The position numbers and the translations under genes were made by a program. From assembly GCA_028015205.1 (NCBI GenBank), contig CM051512.1, positions 25,141,139 through 25,205,138 of the forward strand: 64,000 nt of DNA. The letters run 5' to 3'. The notes under the pieces are model-generated. The model did no database searches, had not been told where the DNA came from, and worked only from the letters and a program-made list of their open reading frames with translations. Below are positions 15,001-23,429 of this stretch, piece after piece (position 1 is the first letter of the stretch; every line of letters starts with the position of its first letter). The DNA is from Mytilisepta virgata. Its lineage: Eukaryota > Mollusca > Bivalvia > Mytilida > Mytilidae.

Positions 15001-17210
15001 GCTTCGATACAAATAATTTGTTTTATTATTGATAATATTGACTTCATTTTTTATTAAAAGTATTTCTGAAATCTGTTCTAGGATAAAACTCTACTTAGTG
15101 AAATTAAGAATTATCGTCGAGAGGTTAAGCAGAAAATGATTATTGTGGTAAATTCATTTAAAGCCTTCAAGAGCATGAGAGGATTACACATATTAAGTGT
15201 TGAAATTTCCTGCGAGTTAGATTGCAGTTTAGCAGATATAGTAAGTCGTATTTACGTTTATGGGTCATCAAATATTTCGAGAAGAATCTCGTTATATATT
15301 GAACAACAGCTTTTACTGAATTTGGTACCAGTTTTTGTTGAACTGGATGACTCAATATACAAGTTAACAACTCTTAAACATGAAATGGACTTGGAAGAAC
15401 TACAACAATCCCTTCTCGATGGCCCCCTGAAAGAGGAAAATTGTTTCGCTATTATACAGGAGGCAGTCAATCAATATCAATGGCCAGGCGATTCATTTTT
15501 GCGATTAAGATGGAAAGTGAGAGCCGCTGAAAGGGCAATTTCGGAATATGCTTGCAAAGAACTTACTGAACACATTACAGAGACTATGATATGTCGGATC
15601 AATTGTAGAATTGAGTCTGAAAATAATGCAATATTGAATGTTCTGTTGCAACATCTGAATTATCTCACTCGACAAGAATTTGTAAATGTGATTCATACTA
15701 TAGTGTTGGCTTTGTTATCTGCCCTATTTGGCGTAATTTTTTTTGTACCTTTATTCCTATATGCATTTTTCAAGGGAGTTTATGTCAATAGTACAGAGTT
15801 CAGATCTAATATATGTCGACAGCTACATGCCGAGATTATGAAATACAAGAATACAATTGCACAAAGAGCGGTTGAAGAATTCCAAAAAATGATGGTTAAC
15901 CATGTGTCTAGTGTTGAAAATCAATATGGTAGTTTTCTGAAGGACATTAGAAACTTTTACAACGAAACATTAAAATGGACTGTGAATAATATCTTACTTG
16001 AGGAGTTTCGTGAAATATCCAACAGGTAATTTACCGCTTTTGAAAGTTCAAGTAAAGTTGAATCTCGTTATCTCAAAACTCCTGATATCTCAAAGTAATG
16101 TTTTGGTCCCTAGATTAAACTTACATTATATTTCCTCATGATATGTCAAACTCTTGTTATCTCAAACTATTTTTGTTGGTATCCGCCACTTTGAGATAAC
16201 GACAGTCAACTGTATTTAAGGAGAAATTATTCGAATTTTATTAGGTGACGAAGCGATCTCGGATATTGGATTTTTTCGTGATTTTTTTTTTTTTTTTTTT
16301 TTTTTTGCTATATTTTAAGCCATTTCTTAAAATTCCTTTCTTGCCTCCCCTATTAAAAAATTTTAAAAATCAAATATAAAGACATTTAACACGATATGCT
16401 CGTGCAGAAATAACATCAGCCAAAAATGTAATTGAAACTGACGCCACAAAGACAAGAAAGCAATCTAAAATGCAAACTATAAATATTCACCAAACGTACA
16501 TGAAAAACGATCAGTCAAGGATATCAATATTATAACATACAGAAAACGTTTCTTAACTTCATTCTCAATTGACAAATTTATAGTAGAAATTTTGGGTCTT
16601 TTTAGGAGGCCAATAAAACGGGACAAGCTTTTTATTTTAGTTGTTCTCCTAACATGTATAACCTTCATATGATAATCTACTATACCAATTGTAATGCCTA
16701 TTTCGTTGAATTATGATTCATGGGTTGTGTTTAAGGCCGAAAATATTGAATGCCAAACAATAATCGAAGTTCTTGAAGAGGAGATTCAGATGAGTATTGA
16801 CAAAAAGACATGACAGGGATAGTATAGTTATATCTGTTAATATCTACTTCATGCTTTGTCGAGATTATTACAAAAAATGTAAGGATTCACATCCTTTTAA
16901 CGATCGTGTAACAACCTCTTCATTTGTGCCATTAAAAACTTGTCATGCAATGAGGACAATGTTGAAGTCTGTGAGGCGACTTCTTTTTGTACTTTTCAGA
17001 TTGTATTTTTAGGACAAATAATAATAAACAATAATTAAATCATATTTCCTTTTATCTCATTTTTCCAGAAATAAACAGATACAAGAATTTAAATGCGAAG
17101 GCGACAAATTACTTGTATACGTAAGTCATGGTTCAGATGTTAAAAGAGTTGAAGATTACATTGATTTGTACTTTGGAGAAAGAATACGTGTAGACGTAAA
17201 GCAGCTTTGA
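1..17210 (+). CDS. Multi-exon gene: zinc-finger, single-membrane-segment protein of unknown function (5' end outside window)
   Basis: Seven exons were found by reading GT-AG boundaries and codon phase: 1-50, 771-862, 5747-6079, 7991-8125, 11893-12206, 15082-16025, 17069-17210 (stop TGA at 17208). Phases match at every junction except 862 to 5747: exon 2 ends in phase 0, while exon 3 needs one leading base, so an exon there is missing from the model. From 5747 the frame runs about 622 residues. Order of features: finger 1 (C-x2-C-x12-H-x3-H), an unrecognised 110-residue block, finger 2 (C-x2-C-x12-H-x4-C), a ~100-residue block, a ~315-residue block with a hydrophobic stretch of about 25 residues, and a 47-residue tail ending VDVKQL. 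I do not recognise the family. The exon-3 block (LGHKTGSLVIFGRTSEAI, later ITIRVEE) weakly recalls TRADD-N-like domains of invertebrate immune proteins; that is only an impression. Upstream exons lie before base 1. Confidence 0.75.
51..770 (+). other. Intron 1, no feature seen
   Basis: AT-rich intronic sequence ending in a T-rich tract and ATTCAG acceptor. Short open frames here on the minus strand have no recognisable content. Confidence 0.4.
771..862 (+). CDS. Exon encoding canonical C2H2 zinc finger 1
   Basis: The acceptor is GATATTCAG at 762-770 and the donor CATGAG|GTAAAT at 862/863. The 30-residue product contains HQCGICEKVLNTTGDF followed by LNHKQLH, an exact C-x2-C-x12-H-x3-H zinc finger with the usual hydrophobic residue before the first His. 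The exon ends in phase 0. The conserved finger inside perfect splice borders makes this a strong exon call, although it is far too short to be found by length. Confidence 0.72.
951..1384. mobile_element. Short non-autonomous element with inverted ATGCCCCGCC ends
   Basis: ATGCCCCGCC at the left (from about 952) is mirrored by GGCGGGGCAT at the right (about 1373-1382). The interior contains TCCGTTCGTCCG-type runs and two related units about 180 bp apart, each starting GACTTTGAAT. No coding capacity. Similar CCCCGC...CGTCCGTTCGTCC sequence recurs at 63050, so this is a dispersed family. It lies in an intron of the zinc-finger gene. Confidence 0.5.
1385..2199. other. Intronic AT-rich stretch, nothing recognised
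   Basis: Low-complexity AT-rich sequence. At 2184-2212 there is an imperfect palindrome around GCAAATTTTTTGC at the edge of the following repeat. No exon could be supported. Confidence 0.35.
2200..4228. repeat. Large dispersed repeat, copy 1 (direct copy at 8895-10763)
   Basis: Begins at GCGGTCGTATATTG with a (GTC/CGT)n run and ends at GCGGTCGTATCAAGCTGCGCCC. It holds at least three head-to-tail units with GGTCCCAACAGTTTA, then several ~110-120-bp units around GGGGTTCTTTGATATGC, a ~50-bp tandem with TTGCGCAATAGCAA, and a unique tail. The same blocks occur in the same order at 8895-10763. All open frames inside are repetitive and differ between units, so none is treated as a gene. Such repeats are, in my memory, common in mussel genomes. 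Confidence 0.85.
4229..5746. other. Intronic sequence with an unresolved missing exon
   Basis: The gene model needs at least one exon between 862 and 5747, starting in phase 0 and delivering one leftover base. A 29-bp candidate (5287-5315, TTTTAG to CCAG|GTGAGC) has the right downstream phase. However, CCAGGTGAGCGACACAG looks like the terminus of a dispersed repeat (compare 10993-11010), and the upstream phase does not fit. Nothing else here could be supported. Confidence 0.3.
5747..6079 (+). CDS. Exon 3, unrecognised 110-residue block
   Basis: The acceptor is TACACAG at 5740-5746 and the donor TTTAG|GTCATA at 6079/6080. The exon needs one leading base (G+TA = Val) and leaves one base, which matches the next exon at 7991. 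The product starts VKMQIDGLSEEVNEEIVEH, continues through LGHKTGSLVIFGR and ends KFAHLCFNL. It reads as an alternating alpha/beta fold with a strand (GSLVIF), a helix (SLVDAISNFLSKLFF) and a second strand (EITIRVEEM). That arrangement weakly resembles TRADD-N-like domains; a profile search would decide. Confidence 0.65.
6080..7990 (+). other. Intron with a hairpin element
   Basis: AT-rich. Contains two TGACGTCA sites (6723, 6972) and the inverted repeat described separately at 7046-7150. The last 60 bases form a pyrimidine-rich tract leading into the ATTCATTAG acceptor of the next exon. Confidence 0.4.
7046..7150. repeat. Hairpin (MITE-like) inverted repeat
   Basis: AGCAACAGCCTTGCCCAAAA near 7051 is mirrored by TTTTTGCACAAGGCTGTTGCT near 7122-7142. 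The ~25-bp arms surround a ~50-bp AT-rich loop. It looks like a tiny fold-back MITE in an intron. Confidence 0.6.
7991..8125 (+). CDS. Exon 4, zinc finger 2 (C2HC type)
   Basis: The acceptor ATTCATTAG lies at 7982-7990 and the donor TTTTCAG|GTAAAT at 8125/8126. Both sides are phase 1: G+AA gives Glu at entry, and the leftover G joins GG at 11893. The product holds FTCGRCSREFFVLEVFAQH then KKSKC, a C-x2-C-x12-H-x4-C finger in which the last ligand is Cys instead of His. It is followed by a basic/Ser-rich linker. Upstream in-frame codons back to ATG 7882 are most likely intronic, because the splice-phase fit is exact. Confidence 0.72.
8126..8894. repeat. Intronic dispersed repeats (GGCGTCCGTCGTCCG family)
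   Basis: From about 8450 the sequence carries CCTCACCTGTCCAGAGGCC, then two related units (8580 and 8756 vicinity) with CATTTCGACCC/TTATCCCGATCGGACTACAAA and ATGGCC. Related sequence returns at 10790-11040. No coding content. Confidence 0.5.
8895..10763. repeat. Large dispersed repeat, copy 2 (direct copy of 2200-4228)
   Basis: Same order of sub-blocks as copy 1: CGGTCGTATATTGG start, GTCCCAACAGTTTA units, GGGGTTCTTTGATATGC units, TTGCGCAATAGCAA tandem, and a tail ending AAGCTGCGCCCAGCGG. It is shorter by about 160 bases, having fewer internal units. By eye, long stretches are nearly identical, which suggests recent duplication or gene conversion. Confidence 0.85.
10764..11892 (+). other. 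Intron remainder
   Basis: 10790-11040 is a decayed copy of the repeat family seen at 8450-8890, including CCAGGTGAACGATACAGGC. The rest is AT-rich intron ending in a T-rich tract and TTTATCAG acceptor. Confidence 0.4.
11893..12206 (+). CDS. Exon 5, unrecognised ~104-residue block
   Basis: The acceptor is ATTTTATCAG (to 11892) and the donor CTTGAG|GTAACT (12206/12207). The two leading bases GG complete Gly with the leftover base of exon 4, and the exon ends in phase 0. The product opens YRVVQFNYQAFQAVASLQ, has an acidic helix (EHDIDDDLIKDVK) and then two hydrophobic strands: YPVVIFCIADKTKD and, near the end, KPLVCVLTATGGHLTLE. The strand-then-loop pattern suggests an alpha/beta (Rossmann-like) fold, but no P-loop is seen. 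Confidence 0.7.
12207..14449 (+). other. Intron with a two-unit tandem near 13420-13680
   Basis: Mostly AT-rich. Between 13425 and 13680, units containing TGCTTAAGTTAGTTTGT and TGACGACCATT are repeated twice with their associated CCTAGGTCA segments. Nothing coding was recognised. Confidence 0.4.
14450..14840 (+). pseudogene. 3' end of a reverse-transcriptase element, subfamily 2
   Basis: Read on the + strand, 14465-14630 gives a decayed match to the C-terminus of the element at 51043-51717: YGRHHDMVDRYEKTVSQMKL and DLFPL correspond to FYGRHHEWIYHYSVPISK and LDLFPLS. It is followed by the same kind of 3' tail (CCGGAGCACCTGAGTC, GTTTGTCAGTTGTT). The copy at 49355-49560 shares this second tail type. 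5'-truncated and frame-broken, lying in an intron of the zinc-finger gene. Confidence 0.65.
15082..16025 (+). CDS. Exon 6, largest exon, with membrane segment
   Basis: The acceptor TCTGTTCTAG ends at 15081. The frame enters directly (phase 0), 18 codons upstream of the first ATG (15136), so that ATG is internal and not the start. The donor AACAG|GTAATT (16025/16026) leaves AG, which with A at 17069 gives Arg. About 315 residues. A hydrophobic stretch (IVLALLSALFGVIFFVPLFL, then YAFF) at about 15698-15772 is a good single membrane segment. Before it is a mixed alpha/beta region with paired Cys (ISCELDCSLADIV); after it lies a long amphipathic helical region (IMKYKNTIAQRAVEEFQKMM) likely to be coiled coil. 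Family not recognised. Confidence 0.8.
16052..16212. mobile_element. Small MITE with CTCGTTATCTCAAA inverted ends
   Basis: GTTGAATCTCGTTATCTCAAA at about 16056-16076 is mirrored by TTTGAGATAACGACAGTCAAC at about 16190-16210. The interior repeats GATATCTCAAA and CTTGTTATCTCAAA. It sits about 25 bp after a donor site. No coding capacity. Confidence 0.6.
16213..17068 (+). other. Last intron remainder
   Basis: Contains a long poly-T tract (about 16285-16307). Short open frames here are not conserved-looking. It ends in the strong acceptor TTATCTCATTTTTCCAG. Confidence 0.4.
17069..17210 (+). CDS. Terminal exon, C-terminal 47 residues
   Basis: The acceptor CATTTTTCCAG ends at 17068. A + AAT AAA CAG continues the frame (Arg-Asn-Lys-Gln) to TGA at 17208-17210. 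The tail reads FKCEGDKLLVYVSHGSDVKR and ends FGERIRVDVKQL, a strand-helix-strand unit closing the protein. No clear AATAAA signal follows closely, so the 3' UTR end is not placed. Confidence 0.75.
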
Positions 17211-18781
17211 AATGTTCATTTACTTGTGTACATATTTGACAGGCGACTAACATTTATAATATTTATAAATTAGTATATATCTTTCATACAAATCTTTCCC
17301 GTGTACCACAAGTCGGTGAAAGTATGGAAAGTACACAGTATCGTAGGTATCGCTAAGTTATTTCATCACTTTTCTCTAGCATGCAAAAGTCAAAACGATG
17401 ATGTCATTCAACCATATTATATTTATGGGATGTAAATATAACTTCAATAATAAGACTGGTAATTTGTGTGAAATCTTTTTTATACCCACATACTGATGCT
17501 TCAAAATTCCCTTTCTCTATATTTTCTTATTTTCTGTTGCAGCTTGACTAATTGAAGTTTGTTTTTGTTTTTTGTGTGTTTTTTTCATCTGTCAATATTA
17601 GTTTAACAATATTATTATTTATTATATGTTAAGCGTTGATATAGTTACTATTATACAGCCGGAAGTAAGCTTGCCATATCAGACGGTGGACATATCAGGT
17701 GCAAAATTCCATATTAGGGTAAAAACTATATATCTGTCTAAATCATAAATGAGAAGAAACATACAACAGTAAAGTTTCGAATGGTGAACCTGATGGTGTG
17801 AAATAGGAAGGAATATTTAGCACAAACGAAGGTATTGCTTCTTTCTCATACCAGCTGCAATACCAGGCATGAGTCTCGGGGTGATATAGGGGGTGAGATA
17901 ATCTATATATATATGTAATGTATTTCTATTTCGGTTAATGGGGTTTCCCTTTTTGGAATTTCTATGTTTAAATTTAGTAGTAGAGTTAGGTGGTTAAAAA
18001 TATATTGGGTCTGTTTGACTTGGTGTCTAAAATGCACGGAAAAGTGTTTGGCGGGTATAAGGGTGGTGTACTATATATAGTAAAATATTCGTTTAGTCGT
18101 TATCGAGGTGCTCTCAGTAACTTCAAGGTGTTTGTACGTTCTGCTTAGTATATTTTGTGGTGTTTTTCTTTATGTATGCTATATAGTATTGATGCTTATA
18201 TGTTGTATGTATTTAGTTAATAAAAATTTGCTTTGCACAGAAAATAAGAAGTTACTGCGAGCAAACCAAGCCTAACTCATGTCTTATCTCTTATTTAGCC
18301 ATTTATATAGACTAGAAATGATTTAAATTCGGACGATTTTAAGAGGGAGAATTTAACGCTAAGAATATACAAGATGTGCATCGATAGTTGTGAACAATGA
18401 GGTATCATGGTGACCAAGGTCATTAGAAATCAGAAATGTATCAGACTGTATGTAAAAAATAATAATAAAACCATCTTGCAAATTGTGCGGCTTGATTACC
18501 TAAATTTTCGCAAAAACTTTCTTGATATACCAAGTAATATTTTCTAAATGTGTGTTACATCTGAAATGTATTATGTTAAAGTGGTAAATAAAAAAATTTA
18601 AAAATGAATTTTTTTTAGAACATTAAATTAAAATGATTTTCTACTTTTTCAAATAAAATGTATATAACCCAAAGTGTTATTACTATTATAACGAATTTAT
18701 TCGTTGAAATTTCGAAAAGTAACTCTTTTTTTCAAAATAATTGTATACCTATTTCTGAAGAGATATTTTTACTACTTTCGA
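17211..18781. other. Intergenic, nothing recognised
   Basis: AT-rich sequence that includes the downstream UTR of the zinc-finger gene. No conserved coding, RNA or repeat structure was recognised. Confidence 0.35.
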
Positions 18782-19008
18782 TTTGTGACTTCCAACGGAT
18801 TGACTTTGTTGAATTTCACGACAGGTGCCGTTTACGAAGCAGGAACTGCTGACCCTTCCGGAGCACCAGAGTTCACAGCCGGTTTTTATAGGAGTTCGTG
18901 TTGTTCATTGTTTTTTGTTTTGTTTACTAGTATTTGTTGTTCTTATTCATTTGTCTTCCCGGGTTTGTCTGTATAATGGATTGCGTTTTTTTTTCTTTTG
19001 CTCCTTAT
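18782..19008 (+). mobile_element. Reverse-transcriptase element 3' tail, 5'-truncated
   Basis: Contains GGATTGACTTTGTTGAA, CCCTTCCGGAGCACCAGAG, TATAGGAGTTCGTGTTGTTC and CTTCCCGGGTTTGTCTG in the same order as the 3' tails at 24225, 34440, 50760 (minus) and 60105 (plus). It carries only the tail, with no reverse-transcriptase codons. It ends near GCTCCTTA like the others. Confidence 0.75.
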
Positions 19009-20071
19009 AATTTTATTTGTATCATTGGAAATATCTTATTTATTTTTAAAGTTAAAATATCTTTTTAACACGGATTAGTTTTCAAACTGATAAATGCAGA
19101 TTATCTTGAGCTAAGTGTTTATTTAAAATTTAAATGCAGGTGTTCTTAGGATATGTAAGACTATGATAATCTCTGTCTTCATGATTAAGAACGAGCGTTA
19201 GCGAGTAGTAATTATCATAGCCTTACAAACTTAGACTATTGTAAAGCGCAGCAGAGTTCATTCTCAAATAACTTTTTTAAAGTAAACACTGTTCTTTGTG
19301 TTTTATAAAATGCTTACGTGTTTGAATTTAATATTCAGTATAGAAACATAATGTGGGACATGACTGCTTCATTTAAACTTTGAAATTTCAAACTAGAAGA
19401 CGTTTCAGAGACATATTTAATGGATCTCCCTACACAGGATTTATTTCATATGAATCAGGACAAGTAGTCTACACCGCGTCATTTTCCTGACCCATTATCA
19501 AGTGAGGTTTTACAGGAAACAAATTTGACTCAGTTCCTGTAAAGACAGGAAAAAACAACAAATGAGCAGTAAGTGTATTATTCTACCCAATAATACTGCT
19601 GAAAAATAAATAAAAAGCCGTTTTAAAAAATACATTAGTTTCTTGTCGCCGCCCAGTACAAACATTTCCTGCTGGCCTAAAACTTATTTTTTTTAAAATC
19701 AAGAAATTTAACTTATCTAATCAATTTGGACCGATTTTTCTTCCAAAATTTATAAACATAGTTTTTCCTAAATAATTCAGCAGACTTTTGTGTAAAAATA
19801 GTCAGTAAAGATAAAAAGAAAACCCCCTGCCCGCCTTGATTGTTGAGAAAAAATTGATGAGATACTTTTTTATTGGCCTAGTACGTTTTTTGTCCCTGTT
19901 ACCCACCTTTCCATCTAGTTTATATGCTTGAACGCTTTCTGGCATCAACTGCTCATGATAATACTTTTTTTCTTTAACAATCTCTAAAATGAAACAAAAA
20001 CCCTTTCGGCAACCATATCTTAAAAAAAGAAACGATATGGATTCTCCCTACCCGGCCTCAGTTTTTTTTTT

Positions 20072-20102
<31 letters not shown>

Positions 20103-21954
20103 GCGCATCTGCTTAATAATGCCAGTGGAAAATGATGAACACATGCTAACCATTACTGTGCCGGGAAGTGTAAATAGGATTCCTACAATTATATTGAAAA
20201 ATGGAAAGCGCTTTTATATGGAGATTTAACTAAATATTTTTATAATTCATGTATTATTACAATTTTTTGTTATAGCTATTAAATTATCAGTTTACGAGTC
20301 CATTTATTATTCATGATTATTCTCTTTATTTAAATGATATTTATAGTTAGCTTCCCTTATGCAAAGGACAACTTCTGGTATTAAAAATGCCTTAGGGCAT
20401 TTACCACTAATTATGTTTCCCAATGTGTAAAACTGCTGTTGAACAATAGATTACCCCCAGTTCTATTGTTAATACTTCATAGTTTCTATTTCTGAAACAA
20501 GTGTAAGTTAAATAGATCTATTGTATCGAATAACAATGGATTTTGACAACAGGGTGTGACGAGCGGGGTTTATTACGGAGATCTGTTGATTTAGATTCAT
20601 TTTTTTAAATATTAAAGTACAACGGGAACGGCTGTGAATTTTCTATCAAATGTCCATTATGTTTAGAATTGAAATAACAGCATGGTATGTAGGAACGGGT
20701 CCATCCATATTTGAAAGGGGTGTTCAAACATGAAAGTCATTACTAAAAAGGGGGGTTCCTACATATGTAATCTGTATTTTTGTATGTTAAGCATGTCCAG
20801 CCGTCGGGGTTTCTAATCCAGACACACATATCCCTCAGTGTGTTTACAAATATGAAAGTTTAATGTTTGGAAGGGGGGGCTTTTTTATAAAACAAGTTAA
20901 CTACATTTATGATTACCTTCATTAGACTGATCAGTACTTTGGGTTATAAATATTGCGTTATCATCCGGCTGTCGGGGTTTCTTATCCAGACACACCTATC
21001 CCTCAGTGTATAACTATTACGTTATCCCCTACTAAGACCATGATGTACTTGGGTCTTCACAGTTAAGACGTGCATAGTCTTGCAATTCTATTGGACGAGA
21101 GCTCTTTACCATGGTCTAAGTTAAAACTCAATGTCAACTTAATCTTTCTTGTCTATTAGTTGGCACGAGAAACAGTAATTACTCGACCAATCAACTGGTC
21201 ACAGACAATATTTGACAACAAACATTTGATTGGCAAAAAGCGAAGAAATGGGTATCTCAAAGCGAGTGAACCAGTGTGTATGAATAAGTTAGTTTAACAG
21301 TATTTTCAATTACATGGAGATTTTCAAATAAAGGTTACGTTTATATTGTAAATCTTCTTCGTTTTACCAGGTTAGTATAACTTATTTTATTCTGGTTTTA
21401 ATAATTTATTTAAGATAATTTACATTTCATTTTAATAAAGTAAAATTTGTTTTTTCCTTCATATTTAAAACTTAAGTTAGTTTACATTTGCAAATATTCA
21501 TTCTCTTGTCTGAAATGGTATGTATAATACTCACAAGTTATAAAATAATATGCTTGTTTAATTGTAATTTCATAATTTTAACCATGGATACTGAAACGAA
21601 TGTTCCTGTATATTGTTATTTCTTGTTTTACCGTAAATACCGATGTAAGCGTATCCTTTTTCATAGTATTTATATTTTTGATGAGATCTTTAATGAAGAA
21701 AACGTAAACTTCTATTCTTCTGGTAACAACCTACATCATTATATGACCAAAACATAGTACGTAGACAGACACTAAGCAACGGCCTGCAAAACTGTCTTGT
21801 ATTTATATATAATTACTAAAAAGGGCATAAGAAAACAATACAAATATAAAGTGGATAGCCGCACGACAACGCCGCTACTGAACCCAAAGAACGGGAAATG
21901 AGAAAAATGTAAAGGTCAAATTCCCAAGTTTTTGGACACTTGTAACCTTAAATC
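19009..21954. other. Intergenic, low-complexity; T/G homopolymer and a 50-bp duplication
   Basis: No gene was supported. A poly-T run directly followed by a poly-G run lies at about 20059-20101. A ~50-bp block with GTCGGGGTTTCT and CCAGACACAC is duplicated at 20795-20843 and 20963-21010. The rest is AT-rich. Confidence 0.45.
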
Positions 21955-22720
21955 TAAACAATCCTTTACATAATCATCTTTCGATGTGTCAGACTTCTAT
22001 CGGCCGTGACGTTTGAATAGTCTTTCGGCTGCACCAAAACTGGCTGCTGCGATAGCGCACCGGCTCGCAAACTGTGTCACCCACAATGACAATGTCTTCT
22101 ACAAAAGGGGAAAAAACTTCAATAAAAAGTTCGCGCATTCTAGAAAAGCTTAAAGGTTTATTTGCAGAACGAAATTTTTAATTTCCTTTCACCGCCGATA
22201 AATTCCTAAAGAGAAAAACATCAGATTCGGGCGAAATTCCTGACCACTCTAAATAATACTCAAGGTTTTTTACCGGTCACAGCTGGCTAATTGTTAGAGC
22301 AATAACTAATTTATTACCATCTCTATATATATCGGCATTACTCTTTTCAATAAACACAGAAATATATGACGAGAAAAATTGAATATCAGAACGACGAAGG
22401 TTCAGAAAATCAGAAATAAGTAAAAATTCAGAATATGATAAACAGGGACAAATTGTACGTTGAAAATAAACATTTCGAATAGCAAAAAATTTATCGTACA
22501 TCATCTGCAGTAGGTCCGGAGTAATCGGCTCTTTCTTTCTAGTACTGTAACCAATTCTTCTCTTTGCACCTTCAAGAATGTTTTTAACTAAATCAGAATC
22601 CGTTGGCGAATTAACACCTATAATGGAATGAGCCCATTTAATACTATAGACGGCGTCAGTAATCGGATTACACGTTATACAAGACTGTGCCAAAGAAGCT
22701 AAATATAACGCCAAATACAA
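21955..22720 (-). pseudogene. DIRS tyrosine recombinase, broken
   Basis: The open part (22720-22277) has AVYSIKWAHSIIGVNSPTDS, KKEPITPDLLQMMYDKFF, SEFLLISDFLNLRRSDI and SVFIEKSNADIYRDGNKLVI, which match the core-binding and catalytic N-terminal parts of YR-retrotransposon recombinases. After a stop the sequence continues with YLEWSGISPESDVFLFR, then the catalytic HSLRAG (H-x-x-R) near 22070, a frameshift, and FKRHGR with a stop where Trp is usual, then SDTSKDDYVKD carrying the nucleophile Tyr (about 21965-21990). Each box is recognisable but the frame is broken at least three times. Confidence 0.8.
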
Positions 22721-23429
22721 GAACTTAGCTGGTAAAATATCAGAAATATTAACACTGTGCCCAAGCCTTCCACCGCCGAAAACAGTAATAATACTTTTTA
22801 ACGGTGTTATCTGCTTTAGATTCTGTAAGCAAATCAGGAATTAAGCTCAAACTTCTCAAAAGTTGAACGGGTAAATCATCTTTTTCACGCTTGAAAGCCT
22901 GACAAAAAACAGATTTAAAAACAAAAAATCACAATCCAAACGTATATTACTACTTATCAATTAGTTATTAAATTACTTAATGTATCTTACTAACCATCAC
23001 TACCGCCACCAACTTATTGTCTCTAAAGTAAGTTAAATTACCTAAAATCCAGTCGAGTGCAAGCATTTTTAATGGCAAATCAGTATTACCAAACAACGAT
23101 TTTTTTACTTCTACATGGAGAGTAATGTGATTTGTTAAGTGGTAAAAACATAATCGACCACATTTTCAGTAAACCCACCAGTTGGACAGAGGAAAGGCCA
23201 GAAACTAGCCGATCTCCATAAAGGTAAAACTACCGTGCCATAAGCACTACACTGCTTCATATACAAAATCACTCTTAATAACAAACAAACAGGAGGTACG
23301 AACCACCCGTTTATTCCAGACCAGTCAGCAGTAAATGCCTTGATTCCAATTGACTTTACATTCCAGTGTCTTGAATAAAAAACTGGTAATTTATAGTTGT
23401 GGTCACTAGCGAACTAGTCTATCTCTCAC

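Noticed and set aside
15136..16029. A stand-alone 297-residue gene starting at ATG 15136
   Set aside because: The frame is open upstream to an acceptor at 15081 and continues in phase from the exon at 11893. The downstream stop coincides with a GT donor whose partner exon keeps the frame.
17640..18290. Possible solo LTR (promoter-like and AATAAA-like words near 18220)
   Set aside because: No matching second copy or target duplication could be found in the window.
18658..19010. Three overlapping short ORFs
   Set aside because: They overlap an RT-element tail and AT-rich flank; no conserved coding signal.
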